A stretch of 64,000 nt of DNA from Sciurus carolinensis (Eukaryota > Chordata > Mammalia > Rodentia > Sciuridae), in assembly GCF_902686445.1 (NCBI RefSeq), contig NC_062232.1, positions 11,391,105 through 11,455,104 on the forward strand, in the 5' to 3' direction. The number at the start of each line of letters is the position of its first letter. The stretch's first letter is position 1. Both the position numbers and the translations under genes were made by a program. Of the stretch, positions 24,011-37,079 are shown in pieces. Below the pieces are notes generated by a model that saw only the letters and a program-made list of their open reading frames with translations, had not been told where the DNA came from and made no database searches.

Positions 24011-24999
24011 GAACAATTAATGCACTCCTGCAGCAGCCAAGCCAAGCTGGTTGAATAAAAGCTTAATATCAACTATAAACCCAACTTGGATGCCCAAACA
24101 AAAAATAAATCCATCTTAGACTATAGTGGATTGTGCTAATAGAAATATGCGATATGAAATACTCTAGATAATAAATAAATAAATAATAAAGAATCTATGT
24201 TCAAGTTTAGAGAGCTATAAGAGACTATCCAGGGGAAAATAAATAAGATAGTAGATGAACCTAAAATAATGTAATTTAAAGAACAGTTCAGATTTTAGAA
24301 GAGAAGACTTAGGGTGGACAACTCTCCTTCACTGTCATAAGAAGACTTAGAGAAGATAGCCAATTTACTCTTCTAATTGTTAGCTGTGTGACTTAAGGCA
24401 TTTAATACCCTCCCTGTACTTAATTTATTTATTGCAAAGCTAATGATAATATTATATCTACCTTGTAGAAATGTTGTATTATACGGATAACATAAGAACA
24501 CAAAAACAATACCAGAAACCTAATGATAAAAGTCACTTAAAATGAAAGGAGCAGTGTAATAAATAATAAACTTCCGTACTAAAATGTTTAAGCAAACCAT
24601 TTGCAGGGTCATCTTTCAAGGACACTGCAGTAGAGATTAGCTGAGAGTTTGACTCAAAGGTTTGTTTGGCCTATAGGATTCTGCATTATTGAAGTTTGCT
24701 AGCCAGGGCTGAAATAGCAGGCTGGAGGAGCTCACCCATGGCATGAGCAGGGTCGTTTGTGAAAGGAAAAGGGATACAGCCAGGGAGTCTGCGTGAACTC
24801 AGTCACGGAAAAACTGTCAAGGGCTCTGATCACCTAATTCAGTCCTGATATACAACATCATACATAAAGATAGGAGGAAACTTGAGTCCATCACTGCTAT
24901 CTTGAAGGAGAAAAGAATGTCATGAATGTAAATGACTCCTTCCCAAAGCTCACAGATCTTGTCTTTGTGATTGCATATGCTTTGTACACAAACTCTTCA

Positions 25000-25110
25000 T
25001 AGCGATATTTGTAGATAGGAATTGTGAGATCCATTTTATAATGCAGGAAACTGAGCTTCTTAGTGTTCCCATGAGGCAGTGGAGCTGAATTTTGACCCCA
25101 GACTGTTAAA
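25000..25110 (+). repeat. MIR fragment
   Basis: 'ataatgcaggaaactgagct' and the flanking sequence match a diverged MIR core. Confidence 0.55.
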
Positions 25111-26384
25111 GAGGTCTCTTTCTTCTCTCCATGGCACCATAGGTTCAGTCATCTGCTAACCTCATGTAGGAATAGTAAATCCTTGTCAATCTTTCATATT
25201 CTGGGAGCAAGAAAATTCACATTAGTAAAAGTAAAATTTACTGCTTTGATTATACCAGTTTCATATTTCAAAACCATTTTAGATAGAAATTTTTCCAAAA
25301 TATATTCTATCTTAATTGGGATGTTGCTTGGATATTAATGTGTGTGTTTGTGTGTGTGTTCAGATGACTCAGGGTAATCATCTGGAACATTGTTTACTGA
25401 CTAAGCTATAATGTGACAATGTCTTCAGGGCCTTACATTAAATGGCTGCAAATAGCTTTATTGCTATTAATTCTGCTGTCTCTGCACATTCTGAGTTCAT
25501 TGTCACTTCCTGGAATATCAACTTCTAATAACCCTACCCACCACAAATCTCCTCCCTGTTTTTGATCTGCTGTCTGCTAAGACTTAAATGGAAACTAGAT
25601 AACCATGGAGTTCCATCAGAAAGTTCCCCACTTCATAGGCTCAAACCCGAGGGTAAGTCTTGACTCTGCAAGGGCAAAGTGCATAGACTTTGAGATCCAT
25701 GTTTCTCTTGCTGCTCAACTTTGTATTTCCAACTGAGTCACAAATGGTGAGATTGCCTAATAGTTATGACAAAACGCTCTCCAGTTCCCCGAGTTGAAAG
25801 GATAACTTTGGTAGACATCAAAGAAGAAAGGATATTTTGTATAATTTCTTATCTTAACATTTAGTAATGCTTTTGACAGGAAGAAGAAAGGATATCAGGA
25901 ATACAAAGAACAGAGAAATTTAAAAGTTTACATGGCCAAGAACTGTTTGCATTTAGCACAATTGATTTTGACCACATGTTTATCACATAAAGTGAATTTA
26001 TAAGTGCTTTAGAAAACATAAATAACGAGTTGGCTTTTCTGCCTAAAGGAAAAGCTAAAAGCTCTTTCCTGTTTACATTTTAGTCTCATAGCCGTCTGTT
26101 TTCCCTACAGATAGAGCAAAGATAATCTTCATTAACCAACTTGACAAATATTTTCAACAGAGTTCAAATTTGTAAGGATAAACTGCATTCCAGGGAGGTT
26201 GTACTGATTGTGACTGGCCTGAATTTATAATAGTACAGTGCTTGCCACAGTAATCCTAATTTATTTTCACACCTAGACACTACAAACTGTCAGATAGCAC
26301 TAGCACAAGGTAGCCTCTAATATAAATATACATCTTTGGCCTTAGAAGCCCTAAACTTCAAAAACCTGAAACTTCATTATTCTA

Positions 26385-26606
26385 AATGAAATGGGATCCA
26401 TGACAGAGTTTGAACAGAAGAGTGACATGGTCTTATTTATATTTAAGAGAAATCAATTTGGCCCAAATGTAGTCTGTTCTCCATTCTGTAGCCAGAGTGA
26501 TTTCTCTGGGCAGAGAGACCAGTGAGGAGGCTACTGCAATAACCCAGGTGAGATATGACAGTGGATTTATAGCAGCAGTGGAGTTGAGAGTTGATATGAT
26601 GTGATT
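26385..26606 (+). repeat. Old repeat, left part, split by LINE-1
   Basis: 'aacagaagagtgacatggtc' through 'actgcaataacccaggtgag' are the middle of an old repeat. It stops at the LINE-1 poly(A) side and continues after the LINE-1 5' end at 33,847. Confidence 0.65.
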
Positions 26607-27154
26607 TCATTAGGTTTTTTGTTTTGTTTTGTTTTGTCTCCTTCTACATTTTTTATTGGTGCATTAAAGTTGTACATAATGATGGGATTTGTTGCTACAT
26701 ATTAGTACATGCACGAGATGTAACAATATAATTTGGCCAATATCACTCTCCAGCACTTCACCCCTCCTCCCCCATCCCATTCCCTGGTCCCTTTCCTCTA
26801 CTGATTTCCCTTTGGTTTTCATGAGAGCCTCTCCCACCTTTCTTTTTCTTTTGCCTCTCTAGCTTCTGCATATGACAAAAAACATACAACCCTTGACCTT
26901 CTGAGTTTGACTTATTTGCTTAACAAAATGATCTCTAATTCCATCCATTTTCCTGCAAATGACATATTTCATTTTTCTTTATGGCTGAATATAACTCCAT
27001 TGTGTATATATACCACATTTTCTTTATCTACTCATCCATCAATGCACACCTAGGCTGGTTCCACAGTTTGGCTATTGTGAATTGTGCCGTTACAAACATG
27101 GATATGCATGTACCACTGTAGTATGATGCCTTTAATTCTTTCTTTCTTTATTTA

Positions 27155-27340
27155 GTTTTTGGTACCAGGGGATTGAGCCCAGCGGTGCTTAACCACTGAG
27201 CTGCATCCCTATCCCTTTTTAATATTTTATTTTGAGACAGGGCCTCACTAAGTAGCTGAGGCTGACTTTGAACTCACAATCCTCCTGCCTCAGCCTCCCA
27301 AGCTGCTGGGATTACAGGCATGTGCCACCATGCCTGGCTG
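27155..27340 (-). repeat. B1-ID dimer SINE (antisense) inside LINE-1
   Basis: 'ggggattgagcccagcggtg' (ID side) and 'gctgggattacaggcatgtg' (B1 side). Confidence 0.9.
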
Positions 27341-27509
27341 ATAACTTAATTTTTAGGATAAGGTTGAGGAGTGGTATTGCTAGGTCATATGATGGTTCCA
27401 TGCCTAGTCTTTTCAGGAACCTCCAAACTGATTTCCATAATTGTTGCACTAATTTACAATCCTACCAACAGCATAAAAGTGTTCCTCTTTCTCCACATCC
27501 TCTCCAACA

Positions 27510-27728
27510 TTTATTTATTTATTTATTTTGGTACAGGGGATTGAACCCAGGGATGCTTAACCACTGAGCCACATCCCCAGCCCTTTTTTGTATTTCATTT
27601 AGAGACAGGGTCACACTGAGTTGCTTAGCGCCTCGCTAAATTGCTGAGACTGGCTTTGAACTCACAATCCTCCCGTCTCAGTCTCCCAAGATGCTGGGAT
27701 TATATGCATGTACCATCATGCCCAGCTC
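27510..27728 (-). repeat. B1-ID dimer SINE (antisense) inside LINE-1
   Basis: TTTA-repeat tail, 'gattgaacccagggatgctt' and 'gatgctgggattatatgcat'. The LINE-1 phrase 'ccaacatttatt' on both sides is the target duplication. Confidence 0.9.
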
Positions 27729-28917
27729 CAACATTTATTATTATTTGTATTCTGGATGACTGCCATTCTGACTGGTGTGGGATGAAACCACAGTATAGTT
27801 TTGATTTGCATTTCCCTAATCTCTAATGATGTTGAATATTTCATTATATACTTATTAGCCATTTGTATTTCTTCTTTTGGGAAGTGTCATTTGCCCATTT
27901 ATTAATTGGGTAATTTGATTATTTTGGTGTAAAGTTTTTGAGTTCTTTATATATTCTAGGTATTAATCCTCCATCAGAAGAGTAGTTAGCAAAGATTTTT
28001 TCCCACTCTGTAGATTCTCTTAACATTCCTAATTGTTTCCTTTGCTGTGAAGCTTTTTAATTTCATGCCATTGCATTTATTAACTTTTGACATTATTTCC
28101 TGAGCTTTAGGGGTCCTATTGAGAAAGTTGTTGCCTGTGCCTATATGCTGGAGCATTGACCCTATATTTTCTTCTAGGAGTTGCATAGTTTCTGATCTAA
28201 TTCCTAGGTCTTTGATCCATTTTAAGTTGATTTTTTTTTGCAGGGTGAGAAATAAGGATCTAGTTTCAATCTTCTACATATGGATAACCAGTTTCCCCAG
28301 CATCATTTGTTAAAAAAGACTGTTTTTTCTCCAATGTATGTTTTGGCACCTTTGTCAAGGATCAGATGACTCTAGGTGTGTGGGTTTGCCTCTGTGTCTT
28401 CTACTCTGTACCATTGGTCTGTGTCTGTTTTTATGCCAATACCATGCAGTTTTTCTTACTATAGCTCTAGAATATAATTTGAAGTCATGTATTGTGATGC
28501 CTCCAGCATTGCTTTTTTGGCTTAGAATTGCTTTGGGTTATTCTGGGTCTTTCCTTCTTGCAAATAAATTTTAAGACTATTTTTTCTATTTCTATGAAGA
28601 TTGTCATTGGTATTTTGATGGGGATTGCATTTAATCTGTATACTGCTTTTGATAGTATGGTCATTTAACAATATTAATTCTGCCTATCCATGAACATGGG
28701 AGATCTTTCCATCTTTTCAGATCTTCTTCAATGTTCTATAGTTTTCATTGTAGAGGTCTTTCACTTCATTGGTTAGATTTATTCTTAAGTATTTTGTTTC
28801 TTTGGAGGCTATTATGAATGGAATTGTTTTCCTGATTTCTTTCTCAGCAGATAGAAAGAATTGTTGGTATATAGGAAAGCTACTGATAGTTAGCTCTAGC
28901 AGTCTTTTGGTGGAGTT

Positions 28918-29012
28918 TTTTTTTTTTTTTTTTTTTTGGGTGCTGGGGATTGAACCCAGGGCATTGTGCTTACACGGCAAGCACTCTACCAACTGAGCTA
29001 TCTCCCCAGCCC
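28918..29012 (-). repeat. ID SINE (antisense) with target-site duplication
   Basis: T run then 'gtgctggggattgaacccag' to 'ctatctccccagcc'; flanked by CTTTGGTGGAG-like copies at about 28905-28917 and 29013-29023. Confidence 0.88.
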
Positions 29013-29705
29013 TTTGGTGGAGAGTTTTTATCTTCTATGAATAAGATCATCATCATGTGCAAACAGGGATAATTTGATTTCTCCCTTTCCTATTTTTAAC
29101 CTCTTTTATTTTGCCTAATTGTTCTGGCTAGAATTTCTAGTGCAATATTAATTAGGAGTAGTGAGTGGACAGCCTAGACTTGTCCCAGATTTTGAAGGAA
29201 ATGCTTTCAGTTTTTTCCCATTTATTAGGAGGTGGCTTTGGGTTTTTCATAAATAGCCTTTATGCTGTTGAGGTAGGTTCCTTCTATCCCTAGTTTCTTT
29301 GGTGTTCTTATCATGAATGTGTGCTTAATTTTTTTGAAGGCCTTCTCTGCATCTATTGAGATGATTAAGTGATTTTTTTCCTTAATTCTATTTTGGGGTG
29401 AATTACATTTACTGATTCTGTGTATAAAACCATCCTTGCACCTCTGGAATAAAACCAACTTGATCATGGTGTACAATCTTCTTAATATGTTGTTGAACAC
29501 AATTTACTAATTGTGGTATATCAGTTTCCATCCATTTGCTTTCAGCCTGTGACAGGCTTTGCATGTAATGTGTGTCTCTTGAAAACAGCATATAGCTGAG
29601 TCTTGTTTTTCAATCCATTCTGCCAGCCTATGTCTTTTAATCGGAGAATTGAGACCACTTACACTCAATGTTATTATAGAGAGATGTTTATTAATTTCTG
29701 CTATT

Positions 29706-29853
29706 TTTAAAACTGTTTTTTAGATGTTGACAGATCTTTATTTTATTCATTAATTTATATTTTATTCATTGATTTTTATGTGGTGCTGAATTGAACCCAG
29801 TGCCTCACACATGCTAGGCAAGTGCTCTACCACTGAGCCACAACCCCAGCCCT
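29706..29853 (-). repeat. ID-type SINE (antisense) with target-site duplication
   Basis: 'gctaggcaagtgctctacca' body; TAATTTCTGCTATTTT flanks it on the left (from about 29693) and right (from about 29854). Confidence 0.88.
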
Positions 29854-30324
29854 AATTTCTGCTATTTTGATTTACATATAATGTTTAATTTGGTCCTGTT
29901 TCTCATTTGTTTGGCTACTTTTCAAATGAGATTTGTTCATTTATGAGTTCTGAGGTTTGTTTTTTATTTCTTCTTCGTGAGTATTTAAGTGAGTTCTGTA
30001 ATGTCAGTTTAGTAGTCATGAATCCTTTCAGTTTCTGCTTATTTTAGGTTTTTCTTTCTTTCTTTCTTTTTTAGTCTTTGATTTTGAAAAATAGCTTTGT
30101 TGGATATGGCAGTCTTAGTTGATAGTTATTTTTTTTCAGAACTTGGAATACATCATTCCAAGCCCTCCTGGCTTTTAGAGTTTGTGCTGAGAAAGCAGAA
30201 GTGATTCTGATTGACTTTCCTCTAAATACGACCTTACATCCTTACATTTTTCTCCTGAGGTTTTTAAAATTCTATCCTTGTTCTGTATGTTGAGCATTTT
30301 AATTATAATGTATAACGGAGAGAT

Positions 30325-30552
30325 TTTTTTTTTCTTTTCTTTTCTTTTCTTACGGGGGATTGAATCCAGGGGCACTTAACCACTGAGCTACACTCCCAGC
30401 CCTTTTGTACTTTATTTAGAGACAAGATCTCACTGAGTTGCTCAGGGCCTTGCTAAGTTGCTGAAGCTGGCTTTGAAATTGTGATCCTTGTGTCTCAGTC
30501 TCTCAAACAGCTGGTATTACAGGCGTGCACCACCATACCACCATGCCTGGTG
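30325..30552 (-). repeat. B1-ID dimer SINE (antisense) inside LINE-1 ORF1
   Basis: TTTTC-repeat tail, 'acggggg'-type ID half with 'cactgagctacactcccagc', and B1 half with 'ggtattacaggcgtgcacca'. Flanked by GAGAG(A/G)TTTTTTT copies. It interrupts the ORF1 remnant. Confidence 0.88.
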
Positions 30553-31412
30553 AGAGGTTTTTTTTTGATCTTGTCTATTTGAAGTTCTGAATGCCTCCCA
30601 TATCTGGATGTCCATCTCATTCTGAAGGTTCGGAAAATTTTCTGTTATTATTTCCCAGAGGAGGTTATCTATTCCATTAGCCTGCATCTCACAACCCTCC
30701 TCAATTCCAATGATTCTTAAACTTAGTCTCTTAATGTTGTTCCAGAGTTCTAGTATATTCTGATCATGGTTACTTATTTTCTCTTCTTTAATACTGTCTG
30801 ATTGTTCAAGGTTGGCCACTTTGTCTTCTAGCTCTGTGATTCTATCTTCAGCATGATCAGCTTTGTTATAGAGACTTTCACTGAACATTTTATTTGATTG
30901 TGTCCTTCATTTCCAAGATTTCTGTTTGGTTCTTTTTCAACATTTCTACCTCCTTATTGAATTTCTCATTCATACCCTGGTCTGACTTCCTTAATAATTC
31001 AGTTATCTTTCAGTGTTCTCTTGGAATTCATTGATCATTTTTATGATTCTCTTGAATTCTTTATCTGATATTTCATCCATTTCAATATCTTTGGGGTCAG
31101 TTACTGCTGAATTATAAATTTTAGGCAGTGTCATGTTAGTTTGTTTTTTTCATATTTCTTGTAGTCCTCTGTTGGGTTTTATACATCTATTGGGAAGGGT
31201 TTCTCTTCTACTCTTATTTGTAGGTCTTTTTTAGGGCAGTCTTTACTTGCCAAAGTGTCCTAGAGTAGTCTAGATTGAGAGCTCCCCGTAGGTTTGGCAT
31301 TCACTGCTTTTGTGTTAACTCTGTTTTTGCTGTAGCATTGGATGTCTATACGTGAAGCCTGGGAGCCCATCCCTAGCTGGTTCTACGTGGGATCTGGTCA
31401 TTAGTTTGTTTT

Positions 31413-31575
31413 TCCCCCACATTTATTGGTGCATTATAGTTGTACATAATGATGGGATTTGTTGTCACATATTCACATATGAATACAATATAACAATATA
31501 ATTTGGCCAATATCACTCCTCAGTACTCCCCTCCCTCCCTTGGTTCATTTCCTCTACTGATCTCTAGTTTGGGTT
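31413..31575 (-). mobile_element. Second LINE-1 3'-end copy inside the 5'UTR region
   Basis: 'attggtgcattatagttgta' and 'aatttggccaatatcactcc' repeat the 3'UTR sequence found at about 26,650-26,790. A second, short LINE-1 3' end is therefore embedded within the larger element's 5' region. Confidence 0.7.
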
Positions 31576-32489
31576 TTTGTCTCTTCTATTCTTTATATTA
31601 AAGTATAGCTGAAGATTGAGTGTCATTAATTTGCATGTGGAGCAAAGTGCACTCTTTTGGTTGAGTTTAGTTCAGCACAAAGTCTCTACCCTGTGAACTT
31701 GTAGTGTCCCTGTATGTTTCCAGCACCTCACAGAATAGGAGGAAACAAATAATAGAATCAACCAATGCAAACAATATACAGCATTAAAATAAATGCCTAA
31801 TCCCTATGATATCTACAATGTTAATTACCACAAAAAACAGACATGGTGGGGTCAACAATTGCCAACGGCAAAAACGATAAGTAAACATAAATTAGGTCTG
31901 GCATTGAAGCAAACAATGGGTGTCAACTATGTCATCCACAGCAGTAATAATTGCAACAGCATTAATGGTGAGAGCAGGAGTTATAGAAACCAAATAGTTC
32001 TAAAAGATGGTAAAAATACAGTTAATTAAGAGAAAAGAAAATGTGATAGGAAGGTAGAAAAGATTTTACAATTTCAAAAAGTGAACAGAGAATGCAGAAT
32101 AGATGTAGCAGATGATGGTTATAAGGAAGGAGAAAAATAGGAGAAACAAAGGGAGAGAGAAATAGAGAACAATAGAATTTGGCTGCTAGTAGGAGAATAA
32201 AAGAGAAAGAGAAATGAGAGAAATAAATGAAAACAATACAAAATCAAACCAAAACATACAAACCCAAAACCCTAATCCGCAAAAGTCAAGACAAGGAAAG
32301 TTAAATATATTTTTTAAATGCTAAAAGTGAGAAAAAAAAACAAATAGGTATATGTATATACGTCCATGAACCAATCAGCATAGCAAGAACACACACACAC
32401 ACACGAAAGATTCTTAATTAAATGGTCAAAATATCCACAAGAATGGATTGTCAGGCATAGGCCCAACTGTCCTTCTTTTCATAACCTGC

Positions 32490-32695
32490 CCACCCCCCAC
32501 ACCTGGGGATTGAACCCAGGGGTACTTCACCACTAAGTCATAGCTCAGCTCGTTTTATTTTTTAAGACAGGGTCTCGCTAAGTTGCTTAGGGCCTCGGTA
32601 AATTGCTGAGGCTGCCGTTGAACTTGCAATCCTTCTGCCTCTGCCTCCCAAATCGCTGGGATTACAGGTAGGTGTGAGCTACCATGCCCGGCTCT
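32490..32695 (-). repeat. B1-ID dimer SINE (antisense)
   Basis: 'ctggggattgaacccagggg' and 'cgctgggattacaggtaggt' in antisense order. Confidence 0.88.
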
Positions 32696-33846
32696 TTCCA
32701 TTTCTTCCTGAGCTTCGTACTGAGAACCAGAGCAGGAGCTGGGGTTGTTAACTCCTTCCTCTTTTTGTGTTGCTCTCCCAGCTGCCAGTTGGAGCGGCCT
32801 AAGACTGAAGATGGTTGAAATAAGTCTCAGCTTCCCTTCTCACCAGTATAAGATAGAACGGAATGGGAAGGACTGACACAGTCTTGTCTGCAGAGACCAG
32901 ATTGGTGTTGCAAAGTTCTATAAGAGGAGTTCTGGCAGCTGGTGCTTAGGTGTAATCAGGCCTCGGGGGTTTGGGTGGGTGGTGTCTGCTCTAGGGAGAT
33001 TAAATCAACACACCCCTAGGGCCAGGCAGTTGCCCGTAGTTGCCGGTAGGGAGTCTGGATCTCAGGAGCCTTCCAAGAATTCTATTCCTGGGGCTGGGGA
33101 GCCAATTCTCCACACACTCTGCTGCCCAGAACACAGCCTTCCTGGACTTAGTCCCTGAGAGTGCTGACACTCGTCTGTCCAGATTCCCAACCCGCTTCAG
33201 CTGCTCCCCAGCCGCTAGACTCAAAGGAGAAGCGAGCTGGGCTCCCTTTTGCTTTTCCAACTTGAATCCTCCTGTGTCAAATGTTCTTTGTGCCTGCTTC
33301 GCTCCCGTTCTGCTAGGTTACACCTCAAACCACACAACAGGCGCTCACCAGGACAGGGTGGCAGTGTTTGCTGTGACCTCCTGCCTCCTGCAGCAGCTGC
33401 TGTAGCCTGGCCACCAGGAGATGGCTCCGCCTCAGCTCTCCGCGGCCAGTTGGGGAACACAGAGCGCTTTTCAAACACCAGTACACAGTGCAGCCTCTGG
33501 ATCAGCTAAGTGCAGGCTGCTTTTCTGATCTCAAGTTTTTCCGTACCAAATCTGTCCATTGTGCTCTCTCTGTTCTCCCTTCCCTGGTGGGCAACCAGCG
33601 CTGCGGTGCCGTTGCTGCCACAACCGGCTTGGCTCCAGTGGACTCTTTCTTCTTTGTTTTTAAAGTACCCAAATTTCTGAGTCGCTAAGACACTCTGACT
33701 GTCTAATATTGGATTTTAGTGGAATCCCTCTTTCACCCACCTTGGTGAGGAGCAGAATTCCCGTTGCTTGAATCCCGAGCAAGGAGGAATCCACGGAGCA
33801 AGTAGGAATGCAGCCTTCCTCTAGCCCGCCATCTTGAATCTCCCCC

Positions 33847-34140
33847 TGTGGTTGGATTTTGAATACATTTTATAAGTAGAACTAACAGGATTTGCTGAAG
33901 AGTTGGAAGCAGGCTATGAAAGAAAGTGAGTTCAGGATCACTCCAGCATTTTTGGATTGAACAACTAGAAGGATGAAGTTGACATCATTTAAATGGTAAA
34001 ATAGCTTTGGAAAGAAGACTAGGAGTTCAGTAGAGTTTGTGACATTTGTTAGAAAGTCAAGTGAAGATGTTGGGAGGATAATTGGATGTATAAATCTGGA
34101 GTTTGGCAGACAGATAAGGGACACAGATAAAAATTAGAAA
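33847..34140 (+). repeat. Old repeat, right part, split by LINE-1
   Basis: 'aagtagaactaacaggattt' continues the old repeat interrupted at 26,606; together the parts flank the LINE-1 exactly. Confidence 0.65.
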
Positions 34141-34362
34141 ATTGTTAGCTAAAGATGGTTTGTCCAATACATCTTTTCAGCTAAGACCAAAAGGAAAAGA
34201 TCTTACTTCTTCAGAATCCACAGTGGGCTGAAAATCAGATCTGAAGAGAGAAATGAGATATATAAATAAGAAAAAAAGTTATTGAAACAACCTTCCTTAG
34301 AGAAGTCATCTGTACAATGAACAGGGAGATGATACAGGAATTTTAAGAAGTTGGCCAGAGAT

Positions 34363-34489
34363 AGATGTGGTGGTGCATGCCTGTAATCCAAGAAGCTCAG
34401 GAGGCTGAGGTAGGAGGATCACAAGTTCAAAGCCAAACTCTGCAACTTAGTGGGGCCCTAAGCAACTTAGAGAGGTATTATCTCAAAAA

Positions 34490-34525
<36 letters not shown>

Positions 34526-34592
34526 AGGGCTGAGGATGTAGCTCAGTGGTTAAGTGCCTCTGGGTTCAAGCCCCTTGTACAAAAAAAAAAAA
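34363..34592 (+). repeat. B1-ID dimer SINE
   Basis: 'gatgtggtggtgcatgcctg' to an (AAAT)n linker, then 'gaggatgtagctcagtggtt' and a poly(A) tail. Confidence 0.9.
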
Positions 34593-35449
34593 AAATGAAG
34601 GAGCAGGTTGGTCAGAATATCACATATATTTGCTAGTTTATAGTAAAGTATAAATGTCTCAGAAGCACAGAGTGATTGAGTTGACATAAGTTGTAGGGTC
34701 AGGAAAGGCAGCAAGCATGAAAAATAGTCAAGTGATTTAGACCCAATTTGGGTCAAGGCTTCAACATTAGTGGAAATTCAAAGCATAGAAGACTAATTTT
34801 AAAGTCTTCTATGAGAAGAACCTATCTATCACCTAGAATTTGAAGGTGACTGATTTTACACTTTGCAATGCTCTATGTATCTTAGAATAAGTTTGTTCTT
34901 ATTGGCATCTATCTCAGTTCATGAACTAAGTATAAGAGTCGCACTTTTTGATCCAACAGAAAATGTTCAACAGCAATTGTCATCTTGAGATGTAGCAGGC
35001 TTATCTTGGAAACCTCATTTTACCCCTCCCTCCTCATCTTCTAAGGTATCTGTCTGGTCTGGGTCATAAGTGGGTTTTGGTCAAGAATAATTAGTGACTC
35101 CATCCCCAACCTCCCTATTTATTCAGAATCTACCAACTTGGAAGAGGAGATCTCACAGAGAGTTAATGGAACAATACCCAGATAGAGATAGTCATACTAA
35201 TTTCCAAGGACCATCCCAGTAATTCTGATAAATGCTATAATCCCCTAATTTAACTGAACTCTGTTTTTGCCTTTTGCCAATCTGACAACTCAGAATTTCT
35301 TCTATTTTATGAGTCTCTTTTTTTAATGGGTCAAGGTGTAGTGCTCAAGATATCTGATCACCTTATTATTATTGATCCCTCCTCATCACTACATACACAT
35401 ATGTTGGCACTGTTTAGACAACTTCCACCCTTTACTGTCCACCGTGGTA

Positions 35450-35632
35450 CTTAACACCATCTGCCACCCTACGTGGATAATTAAATTCTACTAATTTATT
35501 TTTATTGTCTGATTTTTCTCACTAGAATATCAACTCCAAAAGGTCAGAGATTTTTCCCTCTTTTGTTCATTACCATATCCCCAGTTGCTTAGAAAAGTGG
35601 CTGGCACACAATAAATATTTATTGAATGAAGA
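35450..35632 (+). repeat. LINE-2 3' end fragment
   Basis: 'cattaccatatccccagttg' followed by 'ggctggcacacaataaatat' is the classic LINE-2 3' end. Confidence 0.75.
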
Positions 35633-35704
35633 CATTGTACATGAACTCAATACTAAGGGGGAAAAGAAGATTTCTCAGTTGTTTATATGTGGCATAATTC
35701 ATTT

Positions 35705-35838
35705 TTAAAAAAAGTTTTTAGTTGTAGATGGACACAATACCTTTATTTTATTTATTTATTTTTATGTGGTGCTGAGGATTGAACCCACTGCCTCACAGGT
35801 GCTAGGCAAGTGCTCTACCACTGAGCCACAACCCCAGT
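35705..35838 (-). repeat. ID-type SINE (antisense)
   Basis: 'ttttagttgtagatggacac' and 'gctaggcaagtgctctacca'; GTTCATTTTTA-like sequence on both sides suggests the target duplication. Confidence 0.88.
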
Positions 35839-36097
35839 CTGTGTAGTTCATTTTTAATGCAGCATATTTTATGCTTGTTGGCCCAGGCACAGAATCAATG
35901 AATAGAGATTAGTATCAACTGAAAAAAGGAGGTTAAAAACTTTTCTATACAAGGTGAAATTTGGAAGCTATGATTCAAGTTAATATGGTAGAAGATATGG
36001 GAGAAAAATAGTATGATTACTATAAACCAGATATTGGTCTAGATGCTTTACATGTGTTAAACCTCTCAATCCACGAAATGACCCTGTCAAGAAAGAT

Positions 36098-36322
36098 ATT
36101 CTTGCCAGGTACAGTGGTGCATGCCTGAAATTCCAGTGGTTTGGGAGGCTGAGACAGGAGGATCACAAGTTCAAAGCCAGCCTCAGCAACCTAGAGAGGC
36201 CTTAAGCAACTTAACTAGACCCTGTCTGTAAATAAAATATTTAAAAATGGCTGGGGATGTGGCTCAGAGGTTAAGCACCCCTGGGTCCAATCCCTGGTAT
36301 GAAAAAGAGAAAAAGAAAAAGG
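36098..36322 (+). repeat. B1-ID dimer SINE
   Basis: 'ccaggtacagtggtgcatgc' and 'ggctggggatgtggctcaga' mark the two halves; AAAAAG-type tail. Confidence 0.9.
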
Positions 36323-37079
36323 TAAAATATTGTTACCACCTTTTTATGGATAAAGAAAATGAAGTTTACCTCCATAAAGCTACTTCTCCCAAGGTCATGC
36401 CATTAACTACTAAGTAGCAAAGGCAGTGTTGAACACTGATCAGTCTTTCCATGACCTAGATATCTCATCCTATAATCAATGTTTTAGGCAGCAAGAGAAA
36501 TGAGAATACTCTGGCATTGTATGAGGTGAACCATCTTTATGTCACAACTACCCTGATGCCAAAGCCCATTGATGACTGTGAAACTGGGGTGTCAAGCAGT
36601 GCAGTAACAGCAATGGAAATTCTTCTAATTGATTTCATTTATAATGTATTTTAAATGTATTATTAAATTTATTCACCTACTTTTTAACTAATACTACATT
36701 GATTCTTCACTCCTTCCTAGTGCTGTCCCATCTGTGGTCATAAACTAGCATTCATTTTCTCTCAACTATAATTATCAGAATCCTTAGATGATGATATGGA
36801 GAATATTCTTCTAATAGGAATATCAAAATGAAATGCTACATGAAAGAATAGTATTCTAGAATATGAATATAAATATATATATTTATTATATTATATTATG
36901 AATATAAGATATATTTTATGTAATTATAAAATAAGTATTCTAGATTAAGATTTGGGAGATATACACACTCTTTAAACTCAGCTAGCAAAACATGGAGCCC
37001 ATACTCATAACCTTGTTTATTTATTCCATAATCTGGCAGTGCTCTGAATTTAAGAGATCAGAATGCCACCAAGAGTCCA

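Larger units (their letters stand above)
26607..33846 (-). mobile_element. LINE-1 (7.2 kb, antisense) with recognisable 5' end
   Basis: The minus strand begins at 33846 with GGGGGAGATTCAAGATGGCG, a LINE-1 5'UTR start, and runs through a GC-rich 5'UTR. ORF1 remnants follow (coiled coil with ITELEDKVANLEQSD and the LRIIGIEEG block at about 30,560-30,890, more near 30,175-30,320). Reverse-transcriptase ORF2 remnants contain [16 protein letters not shown] near 29,400, with further ORF2 down to about 26,950 and a 3'UTR ending in a T-rich (antisense A) tract near 26,610. The ORF2 endonuclease part between ORF1 and the RT appears missing, because the spacing there is over 1 kb too short. Frames are broken and at least six SINEs are inserted. 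Not an active copy. Confidence 0.88.

Noticed and set aside
33040..33510. Several open frames of 80-120 codons on both strands
   Set aside because: They overlap in the GC-rich LINE-1 5'UTR, which does not encode these frames.
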